Shown here in pieces: positions 1 to 8,021 of a DNA stretch of 64,000 nt. The stretch lies in assembly GCF_002514725.1 (NCBI RefSeq), contig NZ_NTLB01000005.1:310001-374000 (forward strand). The letters are read 5' to 3'. The notes beneath the pieces are model-generated. The model saw only the letters and a list, made by a program, of their open reading frames with translations. It had not been told where the DNA came from and searched no databases. Both the position numbers and the translations under genes were made by a program. How positions within the stretch are numbered: position 1 is the first letter of the stretch; each line of letters starts with the position of its first letter. This DNA is from Mangrovitalea sediminis (lineage in GTDB: Bacteria; Pseudomonadota; Gammaproteobacteria; Pseudomonadales; Oleiphilaceae).

Positions 1-661
1 CTTTGACCAGGGGCGGGCCGGCGAGGAAGATCGAGCTTTGCTCCCGTACCATGATGCTCTCGTCGGCCATGGCAGGAACATAGGCGCCCCCGGCGGTACA
101 GAGGCCCAGTACGACCGCGATTTGCGGTATGCCTTTGGCGGACATCGTGGCCTGACGGTAGAAAATGTGGCCGAAATGCTCGTGGTCGGGGAACACCTCG
201 TCCTGCTGGGGCAGGTTGGCGCCACCGGAATCCACCAGATAGATGCAGGGTAAGCGGTTTTCCTCGGCAATGGTCTGGGCGCGAATGTGCTTCTTGACGG
301 TAAGGGGGTAATAGGTGCCCCCCTTAACGGTGGAGTCGTTTGCCACAATCATGCATTCAACGCCGGAAACGCGTCCGATGCCGGCAATCACGCCAGCGCC
401 GGGGATGTCCTCGTCATAGACCTCGTGTGCCGCCAGGGGGGCCACTTCGAGGAACGGGGAGCCGGGATCGAGAAGGCGATTGATGCGCTCGCGAGGCAAC
501 AGCTTGCCTCGTGAGCGATGGCGGGCCTGCGCGACTTCACCGCCACCCAGATAGACATGGTCCATCCGGGCTTGCAGATCGGTCACCAGCGCCTGCATGT
601 GCGCCTGTCGTTCCTGGAACTCTGCGGACTGGGTCTGGATCTTACTCTGCAGTATCGCCAT
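1..661 (-). CDS. liuB: Methylcrotonyl-CoA carboxylase carboxyltransferase subunit, N-terminal part (cut by window edge)
   Basis: Biotin-dependent carboxyltransferase subunit that carboxylates 3-methylcrotonyl-CoA in leucine/isovalerate degradation, acting with the biotin-carrying alpha subunit (not in the window). About 220 of the usual ~535 residues are visible; the gene continues past the left edge. The reading starts [15 protein letters not shown] and contains the acyl-CoA carboxylase signatures [33 protein letters not shown] and [11 protein letters not shown]. The ATG lies 8 bp after the liuA stop, so the two genes are co-transcribed. The order after liuA and the SGGANLP region fit MccB better than propionyl-CoA carboxylase beta. 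Confident on family; substrate is inferred from context. Confidence 0.93.
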   Translation of the reverse strand, partial: MAILQSKIQTQSAEFQERQAHMQALVTDLQARMDHVYLGGGEVAQARHRSRGKLLPRERINRLLDPGSPFLEVAPLAAHEVYDEDIPGAGVIAGIGRVSGVECMIVANDSTVKGGTYYPLTVKKHIRAQTIAEENRLPCIYLVDSGGANLPQQDEVFPDHEHFGHIFYRQATMSAKGIPQIAVVLGLCTAGGAYVPAMADESIMVREQSSIFLAGPPLVK

Positions 662-669
662 GACGTGCC

Positions 670-1839
670 TCAGTGGGTTTCCTTGAACAGTTCGCGCCCG
701 ATCAGCATGCGACGGATCTCCTGGGTGCCAGCGCCGATTTCATAGAGCTTGGCGTCGCGCAGCAGGCGTCCGGTGGAGTATTCGTTGGTGTAACCGTTGC
801 CGCCCAGGATCTGGATGGCTTCCAGTGCCATGCGGGTGGCCCGTTCGGAACAGTAGAGGATGACGCCGGCGGCATCCTTGCGGGTGGCTTCTCCGCGATC
901 GCAGGATTGGGCAACCGCGTAGAGGTAGGCGCGGCAGGCGTTGAGCTCCGTGTACATGTCGGCGAGTTTGCCCTGAATCAGCTGGAATTCGCCAATGGAC
1001 TGACCGAATTGTTTGCGTTCGTGGACATAGGGCACGACGACATCCAGACAAGCCTGCATGATGCCCGTGGGACCGCCTGAGAGAACGACACGCTCATAGT
1101 CCAGGCCGGACATCAGAACCCGCACGCCCTGGTTTTCACCACCAAGGATGTTTTCTTCGGGGACTTCCACGTCTTCGAAGATCAACTCACAGGTGTTGGA
1201 GCCGCGCATACCGAGTTTGTCGAGTTTCGGTCCGCGTGAGAAGCCTTTCGAGTCACGCTCGACAATGAACGCCGTAATACCGTGGGGTCCCTTGCTGGTA
1301 TCGGTCTTGGCGTAAATGACATAGGTGTCGGCGTCAGGACCGTTGGTGATCCACATCTTATTGCCGTTGAGGACAAAACGGTCGCCCTTACGGTCCGCGC
1401 GAAGCTTCATGGAAACGACGTCAGAACCGGCGTTGGGCTCGCTCATGGCGAGGGCGCCAATATGTTCACCACTGACCAGCTTAGGCAGGTAGCGGGCACG
1501 CTGTTCGTCGTTGCCATTGCGGAAAATCTGGTTAACGCATAGGTTGGAGTGGGCGCCATAGCTGAGACCAATGGAGGCGGAGGCCCGGCTGACCTCTTCC
1601 ATTGCGATAACGTGCGCAAGGTAACCCATGTCACTACCGCCATATTCCTCGCTGACCGTCATGCCCAGCAGGCCCATGGCACCGAACTGCGGCCAGAGTT
1701 CGTTGGGGAACTGGTTGTCGCGGTCCACCTGGGCGGCGATCGGCGCGATTTCCTTGTTGACGAAGGCGCTGACTTGATCGCGGAGCATGTCGGCGGTTTC
1801 GCCGAGGCCGAAGTTGAAGAGGGAGTACTGTGCTGCCAT
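670..1839 (-). CDS. liuA: Isovaleryl-CoA dehydrogenase
   Basis: FAD-dependent acyl-CoA dehydrogenase oxidising isovaleryl-CoA to 3-methylcrotonyl-CoA, passing electrons to ETF. The open frame extends to 1911, but I choose the ATG at 1839 ([14 protein letters not shown]) because an AGAGGA ribosome site sits 9 bp upstream and the protein then has the usual length, 389 aa. Visible family motifs include [11 protein letters not shown] (about 131-141), WITNGPDAD and [17 protein letters not shown] near the C-terminus. The catalytic glutamate is at the isovaleryl-CoA dehydrogenase position, in [13 protein letters not shown] (Glu249), rather than the medium-chain enzyme position, which supports substrate specificity. 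A LiuR-like palindrome about 100 bp upstream suggests its own regulated promoter or an internal site. Confidence 0.95.
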   Translation of the reverse strand: MAAQYSLFNFGLGETADMLRDQVSAFVNKEIAPIAAQVDRDNQFPNELWPQFGAMGLLGMTVSEEYGGSDMGYLAHVIAMEEVSRASASIGLSYGAHSNLCVNQIFRNGNDEQRARYLPKLVSGEHIGALAMSEPNAGSDVVSMKLRADRKGDRFVLNGNKMWITNGPDADTYVIYAKTDTSKGPHGITAFIVERDSKGFSRGPKLDKLGMRGSNTCELIFEDVEVPEENILGGENQGVRVLMSGLDYERVVLSGGPTGIMQACLDVVVPYVHERKQFGQSIGEFQLIQGKLADMYTELNACRAYLYAVAQSCDRGEATRKDAAGVILYCSERATRMALEAIQILGGNGYTNEYSTGRLLRDAKLYEIGAGTQEIRRMLIGRELFKETH

Positions 1840-1934
1840 GGATTTCATTCCTCTGCTGCGGGTTCTTTTACGCGGGGCTACCGCATTCTGGATCCTGTCG
1901 TTCGAAACCATTTCGGCTCGAAAACCAGTTGCCG

Positions 1935-1950
1935 TTTACGTAAACGGGAC
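1935..1950. promoter_or_regulatory. LiuR-like operator upstream of liuA
   Basis: TTTACGTAAACGGGAC matches the site in front of liuR (TTTACGTTAACGTAAA) at 12 of 16 positions. It is embedded in the perfect 14-bp palindrome CGTTTACGTAAACG (1933-1946). It lies between the acyl-CoA synthetase gene and liuA, 95 bp before the liuA start. No convincing -35/-10 pair was seen around it, so the exact promoter is unresolved. Confidence 0.65.
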
Positions 1951-1970
1951 TGCTGTGTAGCAAGAAAGCT

Positions 1971-1999
1971 GTGATGCCCCTGGCGTTATGAGGCATCAC
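1971..1999 (-). terminator. Hairpin after acyl-CoA synthetase gene
   Basis: A perfect 8-bp stem (GTGATGCC at 1971-1978, GGCATCAC at 1992-1999) with a 13-nt loop lies 15 bp beyond the stop of the minus-strand synthetase gene. On the minus strand it is followed by AGCTTTCTTG, a weak T tract. It may be a partial terminator or attenuator between the synthetase and liuA rather than a full stop. Confidence 0.45.
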
Positions 2000-2013
2000 A
2001 GAATCACTATTTA

Positions 2014-3699
2014 TCAAAAGGTTAAGCCAAGTTCCTCGACGCTGATTTCACGCATCTTGAACTTCTGGATCTTGCCGGTCACCGTCATGGGGAAGTTATC
2101 CACAAACTTGATGTAACGTGGAATTTTGTAATGGGCGATCTGGCCTTTGCAGAAAGCGCGCAGGGCGTCTTCATCGAGCTGTTCGCCTTCCACCAGCTTG
2201 ACCCAGGCCATGACTTCCTCACCATATTTGGTATCGGGAACACCGATAACCTGGACATCCGAGATGGCAGGGTGGGTATAGAGGAATTCCTCGATTTCAC
2301 GGGGATAGATGTTCTCACCGCCGCGGATGATCATGTCCTTGATGCGACCGGTTATGGCGATGTAGCCCTCCTCATCCATCACTGCGAGGTCGCCGGTGTG
2401 CATCCAGCCGGCGCGATCGATCGTCTTGGTTGTGGCTTCGTCGTTGTTCCAGTAACCGAGCATCACACTGTAGCCGCGGGTGCAGAGTTCGCCCCGTTCT
2501 CCCCGTGGAACGATTCGTCCCGTCGCCGGATCGACCAGTTTGACTTCCAGGTGCGGCTGGATGGTGCCGACAGTACTGACGCGCTTTTCGAACGGCGCGT
2601 CGATGGCCGTCTGCAAGCTCACGGGGCTGGTTTCGGTCATGCCATAGGCGATGGTGACATCGTCCATGTGCATCTGTTTCATGACACGCTTCATGACTTC
2701 TGCGGGACAATTGGAGCCCGCCATGATGCCGGTGCGCAGGGTGGACAGGTCGAAGCTTTCGAAGTCGGGGTGTTCCAGCTCGGCGATGAACATGGTCGGC
2801 ACACCGTAAAGGGCCGTTGCTTTTTCTTCCACGACAGCCTTAAGCGTGGCTTCAGGATCGAAACCGTCGTTCGGATAAATCATGGTGGCGCCGTGCGTGA
2901 CGCATCCCAGGTTTCCCATGACCATCCCGAAACAGTGGTAAAGCGGCACGGGAATGACCATGCGATCCTGGTCCGTGAGGTTCATCGCACGGGCAACGAA
3001 GTAGCCGTTGTTCAGGATATTGTTGTGGGACAGGGTTGCACCTTTGGGCGCGCCGGTCGTACCTGAGGTGTACTGGATATTGATAGGGTCGTCGAACTGC
3101 AGTGTGCCCTGGATTTTGGTCAACTCGGCTTCGCTGACTTCGCTGTGCATAGCCATGATGTCCGACCAGGTCCACATGCCGTCGGTTGCCAGGTTTTCGT
3201 CGAGGCAGACCAGGTGGCGCAAGTCGGGCAGGCGTTCGGATTTGAAGTTGGCGGGTGGCCCGGATTTGGCTTCGGGAGCCAGCTCGCAGATCATCCCCAC
3301 ATAATCTGACGTCTTGAATTGTCCCTGCAGGATCAGGGTGCCCGTTCCGGACTGCTTCAAGGCATATTCCAGTTCATTTAAGCGGTAGCTGGGATTGATG
3401 TTTACGAGAATGGCGCCGATTTTCGCGGTGGCGAATTGCGCAATGCACCATTCGGCGCCATTGGGTGCCCAGATGCCAACGCGATCGCCGGCCTTGACGC
3501 CCAAATGCAGCAGGCCGCGAGCGCATTCATTGACGGCTGCCTGTAATTCCCGATAGGTATAACGCAGACCCTGGTGGCGGGAGATCAGGGCATCGTTTTC
3601 GGGATGATTGGCGACTGTCCGGTCGAACAGGTCTCCAATGGTCAAGCCTAATAGGGGAGTGGAGCCAACGCCACAAACATAGCTCGAAAGAGTACTCAT
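2014..3699 (-). CDS. AMP-forming acyl-CoA synthetase of the liu operon
   Basis: ANL-superfamily acyl-CoA synthetase (561 aa) activating a carboxylic acid through an acyl-AMP intermediate. The AMP-binding P-loop [11 protein letters not shown] is at 210-220, the [11 protein letters not shown] motif follows in the middle, the hinge [20 protein letters not shown] lies in the C-terminal part, and the catalytic lysine is in TGKIQK (Lys543). An AAGGTG ribosome site precedes the ATG. It lies between liuR and liuA on the same strand, the usual place for a synthetase feeding branched-chain or medium-chain acids such as isovalerate into the pathway. The acid used is inferred from position only; general medium-chain fatty acid activation is the alternative. 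Confidence 0.9.
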   Translation of the reverse strand: MSTLSSYVCGVGSTPLLGLTIGDLFDRTVANHPENDALISRHQGLRYTYRELQAAVNECARGLLHLGVKAGDRVGIWAPNGAEWCIAQFATAKIGAILVNINPSYRLNELEYALKQSGTGTLILQGQFKTSDYVGMICELAPEAKSGPPANFKSERLPDLRHLVCLDENLATDGMWTWSDIMAMHSEVSEAELTKIQGTLQFDDPINIQYTSGTTGAPKGATLSHNNILNNGYFVARAMNLTDQDRMVIPVPLYHCFGMVMGNLGCVTHGATMIYPNDGFDPEATLKAVVEEKATALYGVPTMFIAELEHPDFESFDLSTLRTGIMAGSNCPAEVMKRVMKQMHMDDVTIAYGMTETSPVSLQTAIDAPFEKRVSTVGTIQPHLEVKLVDPATGRIVPRGERGELCTRGYSVMLGYWNNDEATTKTIDRAGWMHTGDLAVMDEEGYIAITGRIKDMIIRGGENIYPREIEEFLYTHPAISDVQVIGVPDTKYGEEVMAWVKLVEGEQLDEDALRAFCKGQIAHYKIPRYIKFVDNFPMTVTGKIQKFKMREISVEELGLTF

Positions 3700-3796
3700 G
3701 GGACACCTTTTTATTGTCAGTTACTGGTCGTGATCAGCGACTGTTTCGTCCACGGCCGGAAGAAACCGGCTCGGCTTATTCTCTCACTGCTACCGC

Positions 3797-4198
3797 TCAG
3801 TTGACGCTCAGGCATTCCTGCATAGCCTGTCGGCAGCGTTCCTCGGCTTCATCGAGTTCATGTCGCATGACTTCGATATCCGCGAGCTGCTGCATCAAAA
3901 CATCACGTCTTTGATGAATTTTGTTCAATAACGCATTGAGCTGCTTTATGTTTCCCTCGGAAGGGTCATACATTTCTATCAGCTCACGGGACTCGGCGAG
4001 ACTGAATCCCAGACGCTTCCCCCTGAGGATCAGCTTGAGCTTTACACGGTCTTCGTCCGTGTAGATCCGGGTTTGCCCATCGCGAAGCGGCTGCAATAAG
4101 CCGCCTTCCTCATAGAACCTGATGGTGCGGGTGGTTACGTCGAATTCCCGCGCCAGGTCGCTGATGGAGTACGTCTGTTTTCTTTTACGCTCGTCCAC
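3797..4198 (-). CDS. liuR: MerR-family regulator of leucine/isovalerate catabolism
   Basis: DNA-binding regulator of 133 aa starting with GTG. The N-terminal MerR winged helix reads YSISDLAREFDVTTRTIRFYEEGGLL (about 10-35), followed by the recognition part RIYTDEDRVKLKLILRGKRLGFSLAE. A long C-terminal dimerisation coiled coil runs from about 83 to 125. It lacks the conserved cysteines of metal-sensing MerR proteins, as expected for LiuR, which responds to pathway intermediates. It is the first gene of the minus-strand unit liuR-synthetase-liuA-liuB and has a perfect palindrome at its promoter, so autoregulation is likely. Confidence 0.92.
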   Translation of the reverse strand: MDERKRKQTYSISDLAREFDVTTRTIRFYEEGGLLQPLRDGQTRIYTDEDRVKLKLILRGKRLGFSLAESRELIEMYDPSEGNIKQLNALLNKIHQRRDVLMQQLADIEVMRHELDEAEERCRQAMQECLSVN

Positions 4199-4218
4199 GG
4201 CGCCCGTCCAGCTATACG

Positions 4219-4234
4219 TTTACGTTAACGTAAA
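4219..4234. promoter_or_regulatory. LiuR operator at the liuR promoter
   Basis: TTTACGTTAACGTAAA is a perfect 16-bp palindrome located 20 bp before the liuR GTG. It overlaps the downstream edge of the proposed -10 element of the liuR promoter. Its type (ACGT half-sites around a TTAA-like centre) agrees with the LiuR motif described for gammaproteobacteria. Confidence 0.82.
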
Positions 4235-4261
4235 GATATCGGGAGCGGGGGAAACTTGCAA
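4233..4261 (-). promoter_or_regulatory. Candidate liuR promoter
   Basis: On the minus strand, TTGCAA (4261-4256) and TATCTT (4238-4233) are separated by 17 bp and each matches the sigma70 consensus at 4 of 6 positions. The LiuR palindrome covers the end of the -10 and the expected start point, a typical layout for repression. Confidence 0.5.
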
Positions 4262-4309
4262 GGGGGAGCTGCTCAGCAGGAACGGCGGCTGTGATCTGGC
4301 CTTAAGAAA

Positions 4310-4993
4310 TTAGCGTAAAGTATTGATTAATCGATTATTCAGGTTGACCCATTGATCGAGCGAGCTGGGTTTTCCAATGCGCTCCGATGGGCCGCGGAGC
4401 TTGTTCAGCCAGAGGCCATCGCCGTTAAAGCTATAGACCGGCGCCAGGTCAGTACGTTGTGACGCGGGGAGTATCTTGTTGATCAGGTTGTCGAGTATCA
4501 GCGGGTCAGCCCCAGGCGTGGGGTAGTACGCCAACACCATGTGTGCCTGGTTGAGCCTGAGTGCTTTGACATAAGTGATCCGCATTTTGTTGTCTGGGAC
4601 CCCCATGGCTTTTAGCGTCAGGTATTTGGCAATGGCGAAATCCTCGCAGTCGCCCCCGTCGGTGGCGAGGAATTCAACCGGTGTTGCCCAATAATCCTCT
4701 TTTCCCCAGTGCACGAGGTCGTTGACGAAGGGGATCTGGTTAAAGAACTGGTTCACGAGCTGCAGTTTGTCCAGCTCCGGTTTGTTGCGGGAGGAATTGG
4801 TCAGGCGCTCCCACTCCAGCAGACGTAATCTGGCCTGGGCGCCGAATTTACTGCCGACGTAGTCAAGTAGGTGATTGCTTAACTGAAGGGCGAAGGCGAG
4901 TGATGACAGTAGTGCGAGCAGCAGAAGTAGCCGTCGTGGGAACCCGCGGCGGCGGAAACTGGCTGAAAGCATCTCTCGCGACAGAATCCCCAT
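4310..4993 (-). CDS. lapG: LapG-type periplasmic cysteine protease (transglutaminase-like)
   Basis: Bacterial transglutaminase-like cysteine protease (227 aa) of the family that clips large adhesins from the cell surface when the c-di-GMP receptor LapD releases it. A single N-terminal membrane/signal segment spans about 21-37. The catalytic triad is visible as Cys116 in GGDCEDFA, His151 in NQAHMVLAYY and Asp168 in LILDNL. The start has AGGAA 7 bp upstream. Unusually, it follows gspC, where gspD normally lies, and neither lapD nor an adhesin gene is nearby. A 7-2-7 palindrome lies just before its start. Strong family call; the partner is unknown. Confidence 0.88.
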   Translation of the reverse strand: MGILSREMLSASFRRRGFPRRLLLLLALLSSLAFALQLSNHLLDYVGSKFGAQARLRLLEWERLTNSSRNKPELDKLQLVNQFFNQIPFVNDLVHWGKEDYWATPVEFLATDGGDCEDFAIAKYLTLKAMGVPDNKMRITYVKALRLNQAHMVLAYYPTPGADPLILDNLINKILPASQRTDLAPVYSFNGDGLWLNKLRGPSERIGKPSSLDQWVNLNNRLINTLR

Positions 4994-5015
4994 CTATGGT
5001 TCCTGTCCTTGGCAG

Positions 5016-5031
5016 GGATAGCGTGCTATCC
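5016..5031. promoter_or_regulatory. Palindrome upstream of lapG
   Basis: GGATAGC-GT-GCTATCC is a perfect 7-2-7 inverted repeat 22 bp before the lapG start codon. The two-base centre makes it a better protein-binding site than RNA hairpin. No known regulator motif is recognised. Confidence 0.4.
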
Positions 5032-5042
5032 GCGGATCACAA

Positions 5043-5076
5043 CGGAACGCCGAATGGTGTTGTTTTTGGCGTTCCG
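5043..5076 (-). terminator. Hairpin directly after gspC stop
   Basis: CGGAACGCC (5043-5051) pairs with GGCGTTCCG (5068-5076), a 9-bp perfect stem with a 16-nt loop ending one base from the gspC stop. On the minus strand it is followed only by TTGTG, so termination would be weak; it may instead protect the gspC 3' end or attenuate reading into lapG. Confidence 0.4.
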
Positions 5077-5775
5077 CTACTGGTAGTTGGCTCTCAAGCG
5101 TGCGCGGAGCTGTTGGAGTCGCTTCTGAATTTCATTCTTGCGCTGTTCGCTGAGCCCGTAATTCGGTTCAGGTATATCGCCACCGGCTTGCGGTGAGTTT
5201 TGCTCCGAAGAAGGGGTGTAGACGCCATCCTGGGCTGTATTGTCGCTCTCGCTGTCGCCGTTCGCCATCTGGATGCCAGCGCCGGTCTCGTCAGTTTTCG
5301 GGAAGTAAAGGTTTTCCAGACGTCCCTGGCGTTCGATAACGACCCTATGGGCGTAAACCGCATGAAGCTTGGCATTCCCTGGTAAGGTGTCGCCCAGGTT
5401 ATAGGTTTGGGTTTTCTGGTCGGGGCCCTCGACCAATGCGCTGGCGGGGCCTTTATCGGTAGAGGCCATGACGCCGCGTAACACCAGGCGCAGATTGGTT
5501 TTTGGCAATTGGGCGGTTTCCAGCGTCTGCTGGGTGGTGACATTTGTCGTGCCGAAGAGTGTCAGCGTTGCCAGGTCCACCCTGGGCTGGGCTGGTGCCT
5601 GACGGCGTTGGGTTGTGGTGACGTGCCGGGCCTCACCCTGATGCTGGTGTCCCTGTACAAAGCGATAGCCTTGCCACCCCAGCGACGCCAGCATCGCTAG
5701 GACCAGCAGGGTGGCAATCAGCATGGGTAGACGTTTCTGAATCGCCTGCATGCGAAAAAACAACTCCCTTGGCAT
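5077..5775 (-). CDS. gspC: Type II secretion system protein C, short form without PDZ domain
   Basis: Inner-membrane clamp protein linking the T2SS inner-membrane platform to the outer-membrane secretin. A membrane segment at about 17-35 follows a short cytoplasmic tail. The homology region follows as LATLTLFGTTNV (about 69-80), NLRLVLRGVMAS, ALVEGPDQKTQTYNLGDTLPGNAKLHAVYAHRVVIER and LENLYFP. The remaining C-terminal part is a low-complexity acidic stretch and a basic coiled-coil tail, with no PDZ domain. No ribosome site precedes the ATG at 5775; the ATG at 5751 has GGGAG 12 bp upstream and may be the true start. The gene is divergent from gspE, as xcpP is in Pseudomonas, but gspD is missing behind it. 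Confidence 0.85.
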   Translation of the reverse strand: MPRELFFRMQAIQKRLPMLIATLLVLAMLASLGWQGYRFVQGHQHQGEARHVTTTQRRQAPAQPRVDLATLTLFGTTNVTTQQTLETAQLPKTNLRLVLRGVMASTDKGPASALVEGPDQKTQTYNLGDTLPGNAKLHAVYAHRVVIERQGRLENLYFPKTDETGAGIQMANGDSESDNTAQDGVYTPSSEQNSPQAGGDIPEPNYGLSEQRKNEIQKRLQQLRARLRANYQ

Positions 5776-5970
5776 GAATATCCGGCAATCTTGGCCGGTT
5801 TCCGATTATACATCTTGTCAGCACGCCGGGTGGGCGGGCGAATTACGGAATGATCCTGGCTGTCAGGCAACTTACATTGGCCTGATATTTCCTGTAGCCC
5901 CGATGGTCCGTAGTCTCCAGCCCCGAAAACGGATAGATTGAAGACCCTGTGGCGCAGATCGCTTTATCGT

Positions 5971-6010
5971 GCTCCGTAAGAAACACTTTTGCTCCGTAAG
6001 AAACACTTTA
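5971..6010. repeat. 20-bp direct tandem duplication
   Basis: GCTCCGTAAGAAACACTTTT (5971-5990) is followed at once by a copy differing only in the last base (5991-6010). It lies in the gspC-gspE spacer. It could be a duplicated regulator half-site or a slippage product. Confidence 0.85.
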
Positions 6011-6225
6011 TAGTGCTTGGAATATAGTGCATCTTTCGGCGTTCGTACGCCAAAGTGCGCTACTTTACCGAAAGCTTCGCGTCAGGTCTGTGACAGCGCT
6101 ATTCCGGTAGGGTTTCAAGGGCCAGGCGTTGACCGCGGTCAGGTTATGCGGACACCTGACATTGTGATCTGGTCGGAGGAATGCGCCATGGCGGTTTTTC
6201 GCCGGGAGCAGAGCGGCTATCATCT

Positions 6226-6305
6226 GTGTAGTGAAAAACGCGTGTCGTAAAAAACGTGTGTAGTGAAAAACGTATGTAGTGAAAAACGTATGTAGCAAGA
6301 AGGGT
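6226..6305. repeat. 16-bp tandem repeat, four and a half to five copies
   Basis: Consecutive units are GTGTAGTGAAAAACGC (6226-6241), GTGTCGTAAAAAACGT (6242), GTGTAGTGAAAAACGT (6258) and ATGTAGTGAAAAACGT (6274), then a degenerate ATGTAGCAAGAAGGGT (6290-6305). The period is exactly 16 bp with an A-tract in every unit, about 115 bp before gspE. The units abut without spacers, so this is not a CRISPR. Confidence 0.9.
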
Positions 6306-6418
6306 GCACAGTCGGGAACGATTGATGGCCGGTTTCGTCATATAGTGATGGGTAGGCTTCCGGTTACAACCGCTTTGCCGAACCGCAGGGCGTCACGCTA
6401 ACAAGTATGAGGTAGGCA

Positions 6419-7960
6419 TTGGATACCCAGGCATTGGACTCTCAGGATCTGCCGACATTGGCCGATACGGTCGCGCCGGAGCGGGTGGCGACGTATAACC
6501 GCTTGCCCTTTACCTTTGCCAAACGCAATGGTGTCATCCTGACCCGCGACGAAAATGGTGCCAGCGTTGCTTTGGTCCGCGCCGGAGCCCCGGCGACAGC
6601 GTTGGCCGAGGTTAATCGGCTGACACAGGGCCAGGTGCGTTTTGCGTCGATCGACGCCGCGGAATTCGACGAGGCACTCGCCCGTGCCTACCAGAACGAT
6701 TCCGCGGAAGCCATGCAGATGGTGGAAGGGATTGGCGATGAGATGGACCTGGCCAGTCTCGCCGACTCGGTGCCGGAAACGGAGGACCTGCTGGAACAGG
6801 AAGACGATGCGCCGATTATCCGCCTGATCAATGCCATTCTGACCGAAGCGGTTAAAACCAATGCTTCGGACGTCCACATCGAGACCTACGAAAAGAATCT
6901 GGTTGTGCGTTTCCGAGTCGACGGCGTATTGCGGGAAATCGTACAACCGAAGCGGGCACTCGCGCCCCTGCTCGTATCGCGGATCAAGGTTATGGCGCGA
7001 CTCGATATTGCGGAGAAGCGGCTACCGCAGGATGGCCGGATTTCCCTTCGGGTCGGCGGCCGGGAGGTCGATATCCGTGTTTCGACGATGCCCTCGGCCA
7101 ACGGCGAACGCATCGTGCTGCGTCTGCTGGATAAGCAGGCAGGGCGTTTGCGCTTGGCGCTGTTGGGAATGGCGGACCGGGACCATAACCTGATCAAGGA
7201 TCTCATCAGCCGTCCCTACGGCATCCTGCTCGTCACCGGGCCGACGGGTTCAGGGAAAACCACAACGCTGTATGCGGCGCTTACCGAGATCAACGACCGG
7301 ACACGTAACATCCTGACCGTCGAGGATCCGATCGAATACAATCTGCCCGGAGTGGGTCAGACCCAGGTCAATATGAAGGTGGATATGACCTTCGCCCGGG
7401 GATTACGCGCGATTCTCCGCCAGGACCCGGATGTGGTGATGATCGGGGAGATCCGGGATCTGGAGACGGCGGAAATTGCGGTTCAGGCCAGTTTGACCGG
7501 CCACCTCGTGTTATCGACCCTGCATACGAATACTGCCGTGGGTGCCATAACCCGGCTTATCGATATGGGCATCGAGCCCTTCCTGATTTCCTCCAGTCTC
7601 GTTGGGATCATTGCCCAGCGACTGGTGCGCGTCCTCTGCGAGCACTGTAAGGAAAGCTACGTGGCGAGTGAGGAGCACTGCGCATTCATGCAAGTGGATC
7701 CGGCCAATCCCCCAACCATATACCGCCCTAAAGGATGCCAGGAGTGTAATCAGTTGGGCTATCGCGGTCGCGTCGGTATTTACGAGGTGGTGGAAGTCGA
7801 TGAGGAAATGCGTTCCCTCATCCATAAGCAGGTCGGCGAACTCGATCTCGAGCGCCAGGCCCGCACGCGGGGGCCCAGTATTCACGCCGATGGCGTCGCC
7901 AAGATTCTTTCCGGGATAACCTCTATTGAGGAAGTCTTGAGAGTGACTCACCGGGGATGA
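6419..7960 (+). CDS. gspE: Type II secretion ATPase GspE
   Basis: Cytoplasmic hexameric ATPase that powers pseudopilus assembly. The 513-aa protein starts at TTG, preferred because TGAGGT lies 6 bp upstream and an in-frame TAG blocks the nearby ATG. The N-terminal domain carries RLPFTFAKRNGVIL (28-41). Walker A GPTGSGKT is at 274-281, the Asp box follows at VEDPIEYNLPGVGQTQV, then Walker B DPDVVMIGEIRDLETA (336-351), the His box LTGHLVLSTLHTN, and the tetracysteine zinc site Cys407/410/440/443. First gene of the plus-strand operon gspEFGHIJKLM. Confidence 0.96.
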   Translation: MDTQALDSQDLPTLADTVAPERVATYNRLPFTFAKRNGVILTRDENGASVALVRAGAPATALAEVNRLTQGQVRFASIDAAEFDEALARAYQNDSAEAMQMVEGIGDEMDLASLADSVPETEDLLEQEDDAPIIRLINAILTEAVKTNASDVHIETYEKNLVVRFRVDGVLREIVQPKRALAPLLVSRIKVMARLDIAEKRLPQDGRISLRVGGREVDIRVSTMPSANGERIVLRLLDKQAGRLRLALLGMADRDHNLIKDLISRPYGILLVTGPTGSGKTTTLYAALTEINDRTRNILTVEDPIEYNLPGVGQTQVNMKVDMTFARGLRAILRQDPDVVMIGEIRDLETAEIAVQASLTGHLVLSTLHTNTAVGAITRLIDMGIEPFLISSSLVGIIAQRLVRVLCEHCKESYVASEEHCAFMQVDPANPPTIYRPKGCQECNQLGYRGRVGIYEVVEVDEEMRSLIHKQVGELDLERQARTRGPSIHADGVAKILSGITSIEEVLRVTHRG

Positions 7961-8021
7961 TCGCCCTCTCAGGTTGAGGCGACCGTAACATCGGCTTACA
8001 GGATTGGCGACAGGCGGTTAA

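Larger units (their letters stand above)
5776..6418. other. 643-bp spacer between divergent gspC and gspE
   Basis: No gene is supported here. The spacer holds a 20-bp tandem duplication (5971-6010), a 16-bp tandem repeat cluster (6226-6305), and -10-like boxes (TATAAT on the minus strand at 5810-5805, TATAGT on the plus strand at 6341-6346) without good -35 partners. Short open frames through the repeats translate only to repeated FFTT/FHY-like peptides and are not accepted as genes. The divergent promoters of the secretion operons must lie here. Confidence 0.7.

Noticed and set aside
6226-6305. Possible CRISPR array
   Set aside because: Units are 16 bp, directly adjacent and without spacers; no cas genes are nearby.
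6065-6341. Minus-strand frames with repeated FFTT/FHYT peptides
   Set aside because: These are just the translation of the 16-bp tandem repeat; they have no start context and the pattern changes with the frame.
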